Shown piece by piece: positions 50,236-59,367 of a stretch of 64,000 bases of DNA. Position 1 is the first letter of the stretch. Each line of letters opens with the position of its first letter. Both the position numbers and the translations under genes were made by a program. The notes under the pieces are model-generated. The model searched no databases. It was given only the letters and a program-made list of their open reading frames with translations, and was not told the DNA's origin. The stretch lies in assembly GCF_001995215.1 (NCBI RefSeq), contig NZ_MUXN01000024.1, forward strand, positions 218,047 through 282,046, in the 5' to 3' direction. Source of the DNA: Amycolatopsis azurea DSM 43854 (lineage in GTDB: Bacteria; Actinomycetota; Actinomycetes; Mycobacteriales; Pseudonocardiaceae).

Positions 50236-51630
50236 TCAGGCCATCGGCGGCTGGTCGCGCCACCAGCGCTGTCCGGCTTCGGGCAGCGTGGAGATCGGGT
50301 CGTAGTACGGGTAGCGACGCTGCAAGGCCTCGGGGTCCTCGTGTTCGATCCCGGTCCGGTAGTTCTTGGTCCAGTAGGAGATGCCGAGTTCGCGGTCGTA
50401 GTCGGCGAGCTGGTGCACCCACCGCTTCCCGACGTAAGGCACGTCGCAGACAATGCGCGGGGTCGCGTAACCCGGCAGGTAGCCCATGATCGAGTGCTGG
50501 AGTTCCTGCGCCTCGTGCACGGAAACGCGCCAGTGCTCGGCGTTCGGGATCATGTCGCACATGTAGAAGTAGTACGGCAGGATGCTCGCTTCGCCTTGCA
50601 GCGCGAAGCAGAGGTCCAGCAGGTCCGCCGGCGTCGCGTTGACGCCCTTCATCAGCACGCCTTGGTTGCGCACGTCGCGGACGCCGACGTCGAGCGCGGT
50701 CCGGGCGGCTTCGGCGACCAGCGGGGTGACCGACTGGGCGTGGTTGACGTGGGTGTGGATCGCGAGGTTGACGCCGCGGCGCTGGGCGGTGCCGGCGACG
50801 CGTTCGAGGCCCTCGACGACCTTCGGTTGGATCCAGTGCTGCGGCAGGGCGGCGAGCGCCTTGGTGGCGAGCCGGATGTCGCGGACGGTGTCGATGTCCA
50901 TCAGCCGCATCAGGAACGACTCCAGCTGCGGCCACGGCACGTTGGCGACGTCGCCACCGGAGACCACGACGTCACGGACGCCGGGGGTCTTCTTCAGGTA
51001 CTCGATCATCGCGTCCTGGCGGTCGACCGGCTTGAGCGAGAGCTTGTGCTTCTCGATCTGCTCGGTGGAGTTGCCGACCAGGTCCATCCGGGTGCAGTGC
51101 CCGCAGTACTGGGGGCAGGTGGAGATCATCTCGGCGAGGACCTTGGTGGGGTAGCGGTGGGTCAGCCCCTCGACGACCCACATCTCGGCCTCGTGCAGCG
51201 AGTCCCGTTCGGAGTGCGGGTGGCTCGGCCATTCGGTGTCGCGGTCGCTGCGCACCGGGAGCATGTAGCGGCGGATCGGGTCGGCGTACCAGGCCTCGGT
51301 CACCTTCGCCGGGTCGGTGCCCGCGTTGGGCGCCATCGTGTTGATCATCTGCGGCGGCAGCAGCATCGACATCGTGGCCATCTCGCGCTGGTCGGCGAGC
51401 ATGTCCTCGTAGAAGCGCTCCTCGAGCTGGTCGCCCATCAGGGCGCGCAGTTGCTTGGCGTTGCGGATGCAGTGCACGCGCTGCCACTGCGCGTCACGCC
51501 ACTCTGCCTCGGTCACGTCGTGCCAGCCGGGGAAGCGGCGCCAGTCGGGTTCGATCAGCTCGACTCGGGTGTAGTCGTAGGGCTGATCGTAGGCGGCCAC
51601 CGGCGAGGTCGGTTCCTGGATCGCAGTCAC
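50236..51630 (-). CDS. kamA: Lysine 2,3-aminomutase (KamA family radical SAM)
   Basis: A 464-residue radical SAM aminomutase with the cluster motif CPQYCGHC (Cys172, 176, 179), a GGD motif in VVVSGGDVANVP and the long N-terminal region of KamA enzymes. They use SAM, [4Fe-4S] and PLP to move the alpha-amino group of lysine (or glutamate in some relatives) to the beta position. A PLP lysine is expected near the C-terminal DVPYVGKRWV. beta-Lysine occurs in some peptide antibiotics such as viomycin, but this gene lies 4.6 kb outside the NRPS cluster among unrelated genes, so a metabolic or osmoprotective role is as likely. Confidence 0.88.
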   Translation of the reverse strand: MTAIQEPTSPVAAYDQPYDYTRVELIEPDWRRFPGWHDVTEAEWRDAQWQRVHCIRNAKQLRALMGDQLEERFYEDMLADQREMATMSMLLPPQMINTMAPNAGTDPAKVTEAWYADPIRRYMLPVRSDRDTEWPSHPHSERDSLHEAEMWVVEGLTHRYPTKVLAEMISTCPQYCGHCTRMDLVGNSTEQIEKHKLSLKPVDRQDAMIEYLKKTPGVRDVVVSGGDVANVPWPQLESFLMRLMDIDTVRDIRLATKALAALPQHWIQPKVVEGLERVAGTAQRRGVNLAIHTHVNHAQSVTPLVAEAARTALDVGVRDVRNQGVLMKGVNATPADLLDLCFALQGEASILPYYFYMCDMIPNAEHWRVSVHEAQELQHSIMGYLPGYATPRIVCDVPYVGKRWVHQLADYDRELGISYWTKNYRTGIEHEDPEALQRRYPYYDPISTLPEAGQRWWRDQPPMA

Positions 51631-51714
51631 TTGTACTCCTCGTCGTCGGAAACGCGTGAAAATATCCTGTCACATCGTTCCAACGACGTAAATATTCCTG
51701 TCTGGCTTGGAGTG

Positions 51715-53088
51715 TCAGGCGGACACTGCCTCCTGCTTCGGATCACTCCGAAGGTGTTCGACGACAGCGATTCCGGCGATCAAGACGGCGGCGAGAAGCA
51801 GCAGACCGGCGGAGTATCCGAGGCGATGAACCGCTTCAAGCCGGGTCGATGGCGCGTTCTGATCGCGAACGCCGACCGCCGTCATCGCCTCGGCGCCGCC
51901 GAGCACCAGCACCGAGGACAGCGGCCCGAGCACGGGTACGACTACACCGTCCTCAGCGAGACGAGGGCCGGTCGTGACGATCACCGCGACGACGGTGGCG
52001 CACAGCAGCGCCAGCAGCAGCGCGCCAGGGATCACCGCGTCGCGGTCGATCAGCTTCTCCGGCACCCCGCCGGTCCCCAGGTCCACGATGAACAGCACGA
52101 GCGCGGACACCACGGCCCCGCCGACCGCGAACTGCACCCTCCAGCGCGTCGCCCCCACCAGGCAACCGGCGGCGACACCGACCGCGGCCGCCAGCCAGCT
52201 CAGCACCGGCTGGAACGCCACCGAGTACACCGCCAGCAGCAGTGGCGCCATCGCACCGACCTGCACACTCGCCGACGTCGCGGCGGCGAAGAACGCCCGC
52301 GATCCGGCGATCGCGCACGCGATGACCCCACCGACGAGCACGATCAGCCCGCCGATGGCCACGACGACGTCCGGATGCCTGCCGATCGATTCGACCGGCA
52401 GCTCCAGGACCTCACTGATCTTCACCACGTCCACCGCCTGCAACGCCATGGGCAGCAGCACCGCCAGGATCGCGGCGGCCGCGAACCGGGGCGTCAGCGG
52501 ACGCGGCTCGGGCCATTCCGGGGCCCGCGCACGGGCACTGCGGGTGACAACGGCCAGTAGGGCTCCGGCCACGCTCAACGCGGTGAGGACCAGGTGCCAG
52601 ACCAGACCGCCGGGCGTGAGCATGAGCCACGACGCGCCCGCCAGGCTCGCGGCGAACAGCTGCGTCCCGACGGTGAGCCCGATGACCACGAGCCCCGCCA
52701 CGCGAGCGCCCCGCCTCAGGAGATCCTGTGCGGCGGCGAGCACGGCCAGCAGCACCACCGGCGGCCCGGCCAGCGCGACGATCGACAACGACGGATGCGC
52801 GCCCAGGTCCGGGAACAGATGCACGAGCGCGGTCGGCAGGGACAGCACGGCTCCCGCCACCAGCAGCCACGGCCACCATCTGGTCAGGAACACGGCGGCG
52901 AGCACCGCGACGAGCGGCAGCAGTGAGACCGCCACCAGGTCGGACGGCAGGCTCCGCGGCGCGGCCAGCGCGATGAGCGGCCGCAGGATCGAGGTGTCCC
53001 GCACGGCGGTGAAAGTGACCACCGCGCCCAGCCCCAAGGCCGCCGACAACGTGGTCCCGACGATGGATCGATCAGCTCCCCAGCTCAT
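51715..53088 (-). CDS. Polytopic membrane protein of unknown function
   Basis: 457 residues with about 12-14 hydrophobic helices (for example LPLVAVLAAVFLTRWWPWLLVAG, LIVLVGGVIACAIAGS, LGYSAGLLLLAAVLIAGIAVVEHL) and few charged loops. No transporter signature was recognised. The ATG at 53088 has AGGG 9 nt upstream; in-frame sequence beyond it is antisense to the amidohydrolase gene. It lies between kamA and the divergent amidohydrolase. Confidence 0.75.
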   Translation of the reverse strand: MSWGADRSIVGTTLSAALGLGAVVTFTAVRDTSILRPLIALAAPRSLPSDLVAVSLLPLVAVLAAVFLTRWWPWLLVAGAVLSLPTALVHLFPDLGAHPSLSIVALAGPPVVLLAVLAAAQDLLRRGARVAGLVVIGLTVGTQLFAASLAGASWLMLTPGGLVWHLVLTALSVAGALLAVVTRSARARAPEWPEPRPLTPRFAAAAILAVLLPMALQAVDVVKISEVLELPVESIGRHPDVVVAIGGLIVLVGGVIACAIAGSRAFFAAATSASVQVGAMAPLLLAVYSVAFQPVLSWLAAAVGVAAGCLVGATRWRVQFAVGGAVVSALVLFIVDLGTGGVPEKLIDRDAVIPGALLLALLCATVVAVIVTTGPRLAEDGVVVPVLGPLSSVLVLGGAEAMTAVGVRDQNAPSTRLEAVHRLGYSAGLLLLAAVLIAGIAVVEHLRSDPKQEAVSA

Positions 53089-53140
53089 TTCATCGACCCT
53101 AATCACGTCGTGACCATCCGCACGCTGCAAACTCGGAAGG

Positions 53141-54751
53141 GTGACCAACGCGCGAACCACGCTCCTGCTCGGCGGGCGCATATACAGCCCCTCGGCCCCC
53201 GACGCCACCGCCATGGCGATCACCGACGGCACCGTCGTCTGGGTGGGCCAGGACGGCCCGGCCAAAGCACTGCATCCCGACGCCGAGGTGGTCGAGCTCG
53301 ACGGCGCTTTCGTCGCTCCCGCCTTCGTCGACGCGCATGTCCACGCCACTGCCACCGGCCTGCACCTGACCGGGCTGAACCTCGCGAACATCCGCAGCGC
53401 TGGCGAACTCCTGTCCGCGGTCCGTGACGCCGCCCGGCCCGGCCAGGTGCTGGTCGCGCACGGCTGGGACGAGTCGCGTTGGACCGACGGCAGGCTGCCC
53501 AGCCGCGCGGAGATCGACGAGGCGGCCAACGGGACCCCGGTCTACCTGAGCCGGGTCGATGTCCACTCCGCACTCGTCTCCAGCGCCCTCGTCGCCCTGA
53601 CCACCGGAGTACACGACGCGCCGGGCTGGTCGCCTGACGGACCGCTGACCCGCGACGCGCACCATCTCGTCCGTGCCGCGATGCGCGAGGCGATCTCCCC
53701 TCAACAGCGACGCGAGGCGCAGCGCGCCTTCCTCGCCGAAGCCGCTGCCCGCGGGGTCGTCAGCGTCCACGAATGCGCGGGCCCGGACATCTCCGGCGCC
53801 GACGACCTCACCGACCTGCTCGCCCTCGCCGCGGAACCGGGACTGCCGGAAGTGGTCGGCTACTGGGGTGAACGCGGCGGCGTCGACACCGCCCGAAAGC
53901 TGGGTGCCAGGGGAGTGGCGGGCGACCTGTTCGTCGACGGCGCGCTCGGTTCCCGCACCGCCGCGCTGCACGAGCCGTACGCCGACGCCCACGGCACCTC
54001 CGGGACGCTCTACCTCGACGCCGCCGCGATCGGCGAGCACATCGGCGCCTGCACCGAGGCCGGAGTCCAGGCCGGTTTCCACGTCATCGGTGACGCCGCC
54101 GTCGCCGAGGTCGTCGAAGGATTCCGGCTCGCGGAGAAGACCGTCGGCCGTCGCGCGCTGGCCGCGCGGCACCACCGGCTAGAACACGTCGAGATGATCG
54201 ACGCCGGCCAAGCACGGGAACTCGCCGGCTGGGGTGTGGTCGCGTCCGTCCAGCCGCAGTTCGACGCGGAATGGGGCGGCACGCACGGCATGTACGTCGA
54301 CCGCCTCGGCGCCGAGCGGGCCCCCAAGCTCAACCCCTTCGCCGCCATGGCCGCCGAGGGGCTCCTGCTCGCCTTCGGCTCCGACGCACCGGTCACCCCG
54401 GTCGACCCGTGGGCCACTGTCCGCGCCGGGACGTACCACCGCACCCCAGGGTCGGGACTGTCCGCTCGTGCGTCCTTCACCGCCCACACCCGCGCCGGGC
54501 ATCGCGCCGCCGGGGTCAACGACGGCGTCACCGGCAGCCTGGTCCCGGGCGCTCCCGCGCACTACGCGATCTGGGACGCCACGGACTTGGTCGTCGCCAC
54601 CCCGGACTCGCGAGTGCAGCGCTGGTCGACCGACCCGCGGGCCGGCGTGCCACCGCTGCCGAACCTGGAAGAAGGGGCGACGCTGCCCCGTTGCCTGCGC
54701 ACGGTCCGTGACGGGCAGGTCATCCACGATGTGTTCACCCGGACGGCCTAG
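53141..54751 (+). CDS. Amidohydrolase family protein (YtcJ-like)
   Basis: A 536-residue metal-dependent amidohydrolase. Metal ligands: APAFVDAHVHATATG (HxH), later FHVIGDAAV and HRLEHVEM His residues, and the catalytic Asp in AFGSDAPVTPVDPW. Length and the DGALGSRTAAL segment fit the YtcJ/amidohydrolase-3 group, often annotated as N-substituted formamide deformylase-like; substrates are rarely known. The GTG at 53141 gives the usual TLLLGGRIYSP start, though the GGAAGG lies directly against it. It is followed closely by lnt. Confidence 0.88.
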   Translation: MTNARTTLLLGGRIYSPSAPDATAMAITDGTVVWVGQDGPAKALHPDAEVVELDGAFVAPAFVDAHVHATATGLHLTGLNLANIRSAGELLSAVRDAARPGQVLVAHGWDESRWTDGRLPSRAEIDEAANGTPVYLSRVDVHSALVSSALVALTTGVHDAPGWSPDGPLTRDAHHLVRAAMREAISPQQRREAQRAFLAEAAARGVVSVHECAGPDISGADDLTDLLALAAEPGLPEVVGYWGERGGVDTARKLGARGVAGDLFVDGALGSRTAALHEPYADAHGTSGTLYLDAAAIGEHIGACTEAGVQAGFHVIGDAAVAEVVEGFRLAEKTVGRRALAARHHRLEHVEMIDAGQARELAGWGVVASVQPQFDAEWGGTHGMYVDRLGAERAPKLNPFAAMAAEGLLLAFGSDAPVTPVDPWATVRAGTYHRTPGSGLSARASFTAHTRAGHRAAGVNDGVTGSLVPGAPAHYAIWDATDLVVATPDSRVQRWSTDPRAGVPPLPNLEEGATLPRCLRTVRDGQVIHDVFTRTA

Positions 54752-54760
54752 GCTTCAGGC

Positions 54761-56353
54761 GTGTCCTCGACCGTGACGAACCCGGACCCCGAAGCAGCGC
54801 CCCGGAAGCGGTTCTCCCGCGCCTGGCTCCTGCGATTCCTCGTCGCCGCGGCGTCGGGTTTCACGCTGTACCTGAGTTTCGCGCCGCGTCCGCTGTGGTG
54901 GCTCGCGCCGCTGGCGTTCACCGGTTTCGCACTGGTGGTGCACGGACGCCGGTTCCGGGGCGCGTTCGGCTACGCATTCGTGTTCGGGATGGGGTTCTTC
55001 GTGCCACTGCTGACGTGGCTGCTGGACTTCCTCGGTCCCGATTTCGGGCCGTGGCCGTGGCTCGCGCTGTCGATGGCGCTGTCGGTGTACCTCGGTTTCG
55101 GCGGCGCATTCGCCACCGTGGTGTGGAGACTGCCACTGGGGCCGCTGTGGGCGGCGCTGGTGATCATCGCCCTGGAGACACCGCGGACCTGGTTCCCGTT
55201 CGGCGGTTTTCCGTGGGGCCGCGTGGCGTTCAGCCAGCCCGAGGGCGCGTTCCTCTCGCTGGCTTCGATCGGCGGCGCTCCGCTGGTCGGTCTCGCCGTC
55301 GTGCTGACCGGGCTCGGGCTCGCGGCACTGTGCCTGCGGCTCAAGGGAGCCGACCCGCGGCGTTCCCTCGTGGCCGCGTCGGTGCTGACGCTGGTGCCGG
55401 TGGTGGCGGGGCTCGCGGTGTGGCCCACGATCGGCACCGAGGCCCAGGACCGCGAACTCACCGTCGCCACGGTGCAGGGCAACGCCCCCGACATCGGCCT
55501 TGCGTTGGAAGGCCGCCGTGACGAACTCCGGAACAACCACCTCGCCGAGAGCGCCCGGCTGCTGGAGAAACTCAAGGCGGACAAGACCAAGGTCGATCTG
55601 CTGATCTGGCCCGAGACCGCGATGGCCATGCGCTCCGGTGACGCCGGTGTCGACCAGATGGTCCGCGACTACGGGACGCAGGCGATCATCGGGGCGCTGG
55701 TCCGGCTGCCCGACGGCTCGGCGCAGAACTCCGCGCTCGTCTGGGATCCGGCCACCGGCCCGGGCCAGCGCTATGCCAAGCAACAGCTGGTCCCGTTCGG
55801 CGAGTACGTCCCCGCTCGTGAAGTCGCGAAGCTGGTGACACCGTTCGTCGACAGCGTCGCGAACATGACCCCGGGTGACGGTGCCAACGCCGCCCTGTCG
55901 GTCGCGGGGACCAAGGTCGGCGTCTTCATCTGTTACGAGACGGCGTTCGACTACCCGGCTCGGGAATCGGTCGCCGACGGCGCGGAACTGCTCGTCGTGC
56001 CGACGAACAACGCCTGGTACGGACCGGGGGAGATGAGCTATCAGCAGCTGGCGATGTCGCGGCTGCGGGCTGTCGAGCACGGCCGCGCGGTGGTCGTCTC
56101 GGCCACCAGCGGAGTCAGCGCGATCGTCGCCCCCGACGGTTCGATCTCGGCCTCCACCAGCCTGTTCACCGCAGACTCCCTGGTGGGGCGCGTACCGCTG
56201 AGGCAGCAGACTACGCTGTCGGATCTACTCGGTGTAACTACGGAGTACGGGCTGCTGGCCCTGGCGATCGTCGGGGTTACCAGTGGGTACGTGATCCGTT
56301 TCCGCACCCGGCGCGCGAGCGCCGCCAAGGCAACGAGGGAAGCGGCGGGCTGA
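54761..56353 (+). CDS. lnt: Apolipoprotein N-acyltransferase
   Basis: A 530-residue Lnt: six N-terminal transmembrane helices, then an extracytoplasmic nitrilase domain and a C-terminal helix. The catalytic triad is visible: Glu in LLIWPETAMA, Lys in YAKQQLVPFGEYVP, Cys in VGVFICYETAF. It N-acylates the diacylglyceryl-Cys of lipoproteins in the plasma membrane. It sits 26 bp upstream of the dolichol-phosphate-mannose synthase gene, as in many actinobacteria where the two functions are adjacent or fused (mycobacterial Ppm1). Start is a GTG. Confidence 0.93.
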   Translation: MSSTVTNPDPEAAPRKRFSRAWLLRFLVAAASGFTLYLSFAPRPLWWLAPLAFTGFALVVHGRRFRGAFGYAFVFGMGFFVPLLTWLLDFLGPDFGPWPWLALSMALSVYLGFGGAFATVVWRLPLGPLWAALVIIALETPRTWFPFGGFPWGRVAFSQPEGAFLSLASIGGAPLVGLAVVLTGLGLAALCLRLKGADPRRSLVAASVLTLVPVVAGLAVWPTIGTEAQDRELTVATVQGNAPDIGLALEGRRDELRNNHLAESARLLEKLKADKTKVDLLIWPETAMAMRSGDAGVDQMVRDYGTQAIIGALVRLPDGSAQNSALVWDPATGPGQRYAKQQLVPFGEYVPAREVAKLVTPFVDSVANMTPGDGANAALSVAGTKVGVFICYETAFDYPARESVADGAELLVVPTNNAWYGPGEMSYQQLAMSRLRAVEHGRAVVVSATSGVSAIVAPDGSISASTSLFTADSLVGRVPLRQQTTLSDLLGVTTEYGLLALAIVGVTSGYVIRFRTRRASAAKATREAAG

Positions 56354-56379
56354 CCCGCCGGAACACGGAGGAAAAGCGG

Positions 56380-57147
56380 ATGGCGCAGGCGCCACGGGGG
56401 GCCCAGGGAATCGACCCGGTGCTGGTGGTGGTCCCGACGTACAACGAGCGGGACAACATCGGCCCGATCCTGGAACGCCTGCTGAAGGCTCTCCCGGACG
56501 TGAACGCCCTCGTCGTCGACGACGGCAGCCCTGATGGGACCGGCGATGTCGCCGACGAGCTCGCGAAGGCCGACGAGCGGATCCACGTCATGCACCGGAC
56601 CGAGAAGGCCGGTCTGGGCGCCGCGTACGTCGCCGGATTCCGCTGGGGTCTCGCCAGGGACTACGCGACCATCGTCGAGATGGACGCCGACGGCTCGCAC
56701 GCTCCGGAGGACCTTCCCCGGGTGCTGGCGGCTCTCGAGGACGCGGACCTGTCCATCGGCTCGCGCTACGTTCCGGGCGGCAGCACCGTGAACTGGCCGT
56801 TCCAGCGCAAGGCGCTGTCCTGGGTGGCGAACCTCTACGCGAGGATCGCGCTCGGCACGAAGATCAAGGACATCACCGCCGGTTTCCGCGCGTACCGTCG
56901 CACGGTGCTGGAGAAGCTCCCGCTCGACGAGATCGCCTCGCGCGGCTACTGCTTCCAGATCGACCTGGCGTTCCGCACGGCGCTCGCCGGGTTCGAGGTG
57001 GTCGAGGTGCCGATCACCTTCACCGAGCGTGAGGTCGGTCAGTCGAAGATGAGCGGTTCGGTCGTGCGTGAGGCGATCGTCCTGGTCGGCCTGTGGGGGC
57101 TCAAGCGTCGCTGGCAGCAGCTTCGCGGGCTGGCCAAGAAGGGCTGA
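56380..57147 (+). CDS. ppm1: Polyprenol monophosphomannose synthase
   Basis: A 255-residue GT2 glycosyltransferase: VVVPTYNERDNIGPILERLL, LVVDDGSPDGTGDV and EMDADGSHAPEDLP give the nucleotide-sugar and metal site, and SRYVPGGSTVNWP is typical of the family. It transfers mannose from GDP-mannose to polyprenyl phosphate for lipoglycan and protein mannosylation. It lacks membrane segments, which the adjacent Lnt supplies in fused homologs. Its last 47 bp overlap the convergent DeoR gene. Confidence 0.93.
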   Translation: MAQAPRGAQGIDPVLVVVPTYNERDNIGPILERLLKALPDVNALVVDDGSPDGTGDVADELAKADERIHVMHRTEKAGLGAAYVAGFRWGLARDYATIVEMDADGSHAPEDLPRVLAALEDADLSIGSRYVPGGSTVNWPFQRKALSWVANLYARIALGTKIKDITAGFRAYRRTVLEKLPLDEIASRGYCFQIDLAFRTALAGFEVVEVPITFTEREVGQSKMSGSVVREAIVLVGLWGLKRRWQQLRGLAKKG

Positions 57148-57898
57148 CGCCCAGCACGCTCACGCCGAGCTTCCCCAGTTCCTGCACCGTCGGTTCGTCC
57201 GGCGCCGCGTCGGTGATCACGCCCGCGACGTCGGACAGGGGAAGCACGGTGAAGGGCGAGGCCGCGCCGATCTTCTCAGAGCTAGCCAGTACGTAGGTGT
57301 CGGCGGCGCGTTTGGCGAGGGTGCGCTTCATCGCGGCCTCGTCCGAGTCGCCGGTGGTGAGGCCGGTCTCGGGGTGCACGCCGGTGACGCCGAGGAAGAA
57401 CAGATCGGCGTTGATGCCCTCGGCCGCCTCCGCCGCGGCCGCTCCGCAGGTGACGGCGGAGTGCTTGAAAAGCCGTCCGCCGATCAGGAACACCTCGACC
57501 TTCGGATGCGTGACGAGCGCGGCCGCGACGGTGGGGCTGTGCGTGACGATCGTCGCTTCGAGGTCGGCGGGAAGTGCCTTCGCCAGCGCGAGCGCGGTCG
57601 TGCCGCCGTCGAGGATGACGGTCGACCCGAGCCGGATCAACGCTGCTGCACGTTTCGCGATGCGTTCCTTGCCCGCGACGCTGACCGCCATGCGTGTCGC
57701 ATAGTCCGCGGTGGCGGGGGAAACCGGCAGAGCTCCGCCGTAGACCCGCTGACAGAGTCCGGCGTCCGCGAGTTCTCGCAGGTCACGGCGAATACTGTCC
57801 TCTGATACGCCGAGTTCGGCGGCGAGGTCCTTGGCCACGATCCGGCCGTCGGTCTTCAAGCGTTCCATCAGCAGGTCTCGTCGTTGCGCAGCCAACAT
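57101..57898 (-). CDS. DeoR-family transcriptional regulator
   Basis: A 265-residue DeoR repressor: HTH in residues 1-55 (LLMERLKTDGRIVAKDLAAE, VSEDSIRRDLRELADAGLCQRVYGGAL) and a C-terminal sugar-phosphate sensor domain with ILDGGTTALALAKAL, IGGRLFKHSAVTCG and FLGVTGVHPETG. These usually sense phosphosugars. I use the ATG at 57898 (MLAAQRRDLL). It diverges from a small deoxyribosyltransferase-like gene across 51 bp. Confidence 0.92.
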   Translation of the reverse strand: MLAAQRRDLLMERLKTDGRIVAKDLAAELGVSEDSIRRDLRELADAGLCQRVYGGALPVSPATADYATRMAVSVAGKERIAKRAAALIRLGSTVILDGGTTALALAKALPADLEATIVTHSPTVAAALVTHPKVEVFLIGGRLFKHSAVTCGAAAAEAAEGINADLFFLGVTGVHPETGLTTGDSDEAAMKRTLAKRAADTYVLASSEKIGAASPFTVLPLSDVAGVITDAAPDEPTVQELGKLGVSVLGVSPSWPAREAAASDA

Positions 57899-57949
57899 GT
57901 GCACGTTCCTCCTTGTTTCTGCCGATTGTTGCACATTATGCTCCAGTGC
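57899..57949. promoter_or_regulatory. Short divergent promoter region with DeoR-type repeats
   Basis: 51 bp with a gtgcac copy at 57899-57904 and gttgcacattatgc at 57928-57941; repeated tgcac/gtgca half-sites are possible operators for the adjacent DeoR protein. By-eye inference. Confidence 0.35.
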
Positions 57950-58324
57950 ATGAGCAAACCTCTGATGATCCTCATCGCCGGCCCGTTCCGCTCCGGCACC
58001 GGCGACGACCCCGAACTGCTCGCCCGCAACCTCGCCCGGCTCGAAGAGGCCGCCTGGCCGATCTTCCGCAGCGGACACGTGCCGATGATCGGCGAATGGG
58101 TCGCGCTCCCGGTGCTGCGCGGCGCCGGTGGGAAGACCGTGGCCGACCCGGTCGCCAAGGAGGTCATGTACCCGACGGCCGACCGGCTGCTGCACCACTG
58201 CGACGCCGTCCTGCGCCTGCCGGGCGAATCCACCGGCGCCGACCAGGACGTCGCCATCGCCCTGTCCCGCGGCTTGGCGGTCTATCACCGCATCGAAGAC
58301 ATCCCGGGCTATCAGGCCGCGTAG
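57950..58324 (+). CDS. DUF4406/nucleoside deoxyribosyltransferase-like protein
   Basis: A 124-residue Rossmann-like protein. MILIAGPFRSG resembles the first strand and loop of DUF4406 and nucleoside 2-deoxyribosyltransferase-like proteins, GHVPMIGEWVALP is a typical middle segment, and PGESTGADQDVAIALSRG matches the conserved LPGxSxGAxxE region (here with D instead of E). The enzymatic role is unproven. The ATG at 57938 is an alternative start. It lies opposite the DeoR regulator, which may control it. Confidence 0.7.
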   Translation: MSKPLMILIAGPFRSGTGDDPELLARNLARLEEAAWPIFRSGHVPMIGEWVALPVLRGAGGKTVADPVAKEVMYPTADRLLHHCDAVLRLPGESTGADQDVAIALSRGLAVYHRIEDIPGYQAA

Positions 58325-58334
58325 GGCCCAGCTG

Positions 58335-58380
58335 GTCGTGAGTGGTAAGTGGGGTTAGAACGACACTTGCCACTCACGAC
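58335..58380. terminator. Hairpin between convergent genes
   Basis: gtcgtgagtggtaagtg (58335-58351) pairs with cacttgccactcacgac (58364-58380) with one T-G mismatch. It separates genes ending at 58324 (+) and 58401 (-) and shares its core with the repeats at 25-45 and 218-238. Confidence 0.75.
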
Positions 58381-58400
58381 CCCCTGGACCGAATCGCCGC

Positions 58401-59294
58401 TCAGGCCGCCTGAAGTTCCGCCAGCACCGCCTTGATCGCCGGGCTGGCCTCGGCGCTGCGGCGCCACGCCGCGTGCACCTCGCGCGTCGGCGGGCGCCGC
58501 AGCGGCCGGGCGACGAGCCCCTCGGCCAAGGGCGGACGAGCCAGACGTGGGATCAGCGCGAGGACCTCGCCCGAAGAGACCAGCGACAGTTGCGTGGAGA
58601 AGTCGTCCACCAGATGCCGCACGTCGGGCTCCTCGGGAGAACCGGCGAACAGCCGCCGGAACCACTGATGGCAGACCGTGCCGGGCGGACTGGTCACCCA
58701 CGCGTGCCCGGCCAGATCCGCACCGTCCAAAGGCGACTCGGCTCGGGCCAGCGCGTGGGTCTCGGCCATGACGACGTCGCCGAGGTCGGTGTGCACCAGG
58801 CGCCGGGACAAGGCGGGGGACAGCGGGGCTGGCAGGCCATCGGCGTCGTGCAGGAGCGCGAGATCGGCGGTTCCGGCGTCGACGCTGTGCAGTGCCTGGT
58901 CGGGATCCTGCTCGCTGATGAGCAAGCGGAGATCCGGATAGCGCGTCAGCAACCGCGGATGAACAGGGGCGAGCAGCCCGCGGATGCCCGTCGAGAACGC
59001 CACCACGCGCAGGACACCGCGCGGCGCACCCTCCGCGACCGACTGAGCGGCCTCGGCGCAACGCTCGAGCGCCTGGAACACCTCCAGCGAAGAGTCGACG
59101 ACGGCCTGCCCGGCCGGGGTGAGCACGACTCCGCGTCCCGCCGGAGCGAGCACGGGCATCCCGATCTGGCGTTCCAGCCTTTTGATCTGCTGCGATACGG
59201 CGGAAGCGGTGAACCCCAGCTCGTCCGCCGCCCGCGCCAGCGTCCCCAGAGCGGCCACCGACCGCAGCGCTCGTAGCGCACCGACCTCGATCAT
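58401..59294 (-). CDS. LysR-family transcriptional regulator
   Basis: A 297-residue LysR protein: HTH in residues 3-62 (LRALRSVAALGTLARAADELGFTASAVSQQIKRLE) and an effector domain beginning RGVLRVVAFSTG. It is divergent from a dapA homolog across 73 bp, so regulation of that gene is likely. LysR proteins such as LysG/ArgP respond to lysine or arginine, but this one cannot be assigned to them from sequence alone. Confidence 0.9.
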   Translation of the reverse strand: MIEVGALRALRSVAALGTLARAADELGFTASAVSQQIKRLERQIGMPVLAPAGRGVVLTPAGQAVVDSSLEVFQALERCAEAAQSVAEGAPRGVLRVVAFSTGIRGLLAPVHPRLLTRYPDLRLLISEQDPDQALHSVDAGTADLALLHDADGLPAPLSPALSRRLVHTDLGDVVMAETHALARAESPLDGADLAGHAWVTSPPGTVCHQWFRRLFAGSPEEPDVRHLVDDFSTQLSLVSSGEVLALIPRLARPPLAEGLVARPLRRPPTREVHAAWRRSAEASPAIKAVLAELQAA

Positions 59295-59367
59295 GAAGCC
59301 AGGCTACGCAATACAGCCCAAAAAGCATCGCTGGACCATAGGTATCGACGCCGACAGGATCGGCAGC

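Noticed and set aside
49778..50935. A 385-codon minus-strand protein spanning the small membrane protein and upstream DNA
   Set aside because: The upstream two thirds are the shifted-frame shadow of kamA; only the last 107 codons, after a hairpin terminator, look real.
51715..53529. A longer 604-residue form of the polytopic membrane protein
   Set aside because: Codons beyond 53088 are antisense to the amidohydrolase gene and have no hydrophobic or family character; a ribosome site supports the 53088 start.
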